From assembly GCA_017590115.1 (NCBI GenBank), contig JAGGNK010006648.1, positions 534,452-598,451 on the forward strand: a stretch of DNA of 64,000 bases, in the 5' to 3' direction. Source of the DNA: Montifringilla adamsi. Taxonomy: Eukaryota > Chordata > Aves > Passeriformes > Passeridae. The translations under genes and the position numbers were made by a program. Shown piece by piece: positions 63,339 through 64,000 of the stretch (the first letter of the stretch is position 1; every line of letters begins with the position of its first letter). A model generated the notes under the pieces. It did not search any database and was not told where the DNA came from. It was given only the letters and a program-made list of their open reading frames with translations.

Positions 63339-63393
63339 CTTATCTGCAGTAATTTTTATTATTATTATTATTACTGCTTATCTGCAGTAATTC
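63339..63393. repeat. ATT microsatellite between two copies of a short hairpin
   Basis: TACTGCTTATCTGCAGTAAT, part of an inverted repeat with 8-base arms (ATTACTGC...GCAGTAAT), occurs twice, separated by about seven ATT units. The pattern suggests local slippage or a small tandem duplication. Confidence 0.75.
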
Positions 63394-63920
63394 TGAGATG
63401 TTGGGTTGGAGGATCATGTGAGAAGGCAGCGGGGCAAAAGCCAGGATCACAACCAAAGGCTTCAGGAGGTTGTGTGGCAAACACTGGCCAATTTGAGCAT
63501 TTGTTTGCAAGACTCCCTTGGGAAGACTCCCACTTGCATGATGTGCTTCTGCATTGATCCCTACCCGGTAGGAGCTTGTGTCCTTGCTTTCCAAGACATC
63601 TGTTCAGCCAATATGTGGGAGCACCAGCTGAGAGAGCCTCTCCAGCCCATTGTGCAGCACCTACAGTCTCACCCGGGCAGCAACAGCAGGACACAGAGTG
63701 AACCAAGACAGAGAAGGAAGATGGCCTTTTTTCTGGAGAGTCCCCAAAGGCATCGGGACAACGCTAGATTGTTCTCTGCAAGTTGTTCCTCAGGCAGCTG
63801 ACCACACCACTGACCATGAGTCCTAGTAACTGACAGGAAATAGCCAATCTCATTGCAAAGCCAGTCTTTGTCAGGCAGGAATAACCGAGAGGCTCCTGCA
63901 AGGCAAATGGAGCATCTTTG

Positions 63921-64000
63921 GGATGGACATCCTTCACATGAAGAGAGGCTGAGTTAGAATTGTTCAGAGCAGAGGAGGGAGGGATGCTACCAACTGCCTA
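63921..64000 (+). mobile_element. Possible worn CR1 fragment at window edge
   Basis: GAAGAGAGGCTGAGTTAGAA and TTGTTCAGAGCAGAGGAGG resemble the CR1 stretch GAGAGGCTGAGAGAACTGGG and TTGTTCAGCCTGGAGAAG. The match is short and diverged, and the window ends here. Confidence 0.35.

Larger units (their letters stand above)
62137..64000. other. Region upstream of the lectin gene, no gene recognised
   Basis: This should contain the lectin promoter and any 5' untranslated exon, but I cannot place them. It holds an ATT microsatellite with flanking hairpins near 63.34-63.39 kb and a short CR1-like patch at the right edge. A 254-codon plus-strand frame (61684-62448) overlaps the first lectin exon antisense and has no family resemblance. 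Confidence 0.5.

Overview
The window looks like vertebrate, and specifically songbird-like, nuclear DNA. It has multi-exon genes with GT-AG introns and CpG-rich promoters. It carries several chicken-repeat-1 (CR1) LINE fragments ending in the ATTCTATGATTCTATG-type tail. It also carries a tRNA-Ile-headed SINE with a CR1-like tail (a type I know from zebra finch) and at least one well-delimited solo retroviral LTR. No prokaryotic features, CRISPR arrays or operons are present.

Layout. (1) About 1-4,210, minus strand: the first six coding exons of ITFG2, a KICSTOR subunit; the rest lies beyond the left edge. (2) About 4,300-8,146: intergenic or 3'UTR DNA with a 1.4 kb CR1 copy. (3) 8,147-25,959, minus: all ten coding exons of FKBP4 (FKBP52, an Hsp90 co-chaperone), 449 codons. 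Its first intron holds a 1,764-bp direct tandem duplication of very high identity. Each copy contains a heat-shock-element-like motif, a TATA box and a CpG-rich block. (4) 26,300-35,400: intergenic, with a second CpG island at 27.1-27.5 kb that has no assigned gene. (5) 35,427-48,229, plus: a complete seven-exon TCAF gene (TRPM8 channel-associated factor, formerly FAM115) of 909 codons. It keeps a full HELGH zinc-peptidase motif. (6) 49.26-53.58 kb, plus: a decayed partial second TCAF copy with exon 4, 5 and 7 remnants. (7) 58,203-62,136, minus: a six-exon C-type lectin receptor of the CLEC4 (DCIR/Mincle/BDCA-2) type, 220 codons, with a lysine in its membrane segment. A 488-bp solo LTR sits just upstream of its stalk exon. 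(8) 62.1-64 kb: no gene recognised.

The genes do not form one pathway. FKBP4 and ITFG2 are neighbours in the same relative order in human 12p13. TCAF (human 7q35) and a CLEC4-type lectin lie beside them here. I joined exons by eye from splice signals, reading phase and remembered family sequences. Every multi-exon model keeps phase at all junctions, and the three complete models have total coding lengths divisible by three. No alignment or database search was run.
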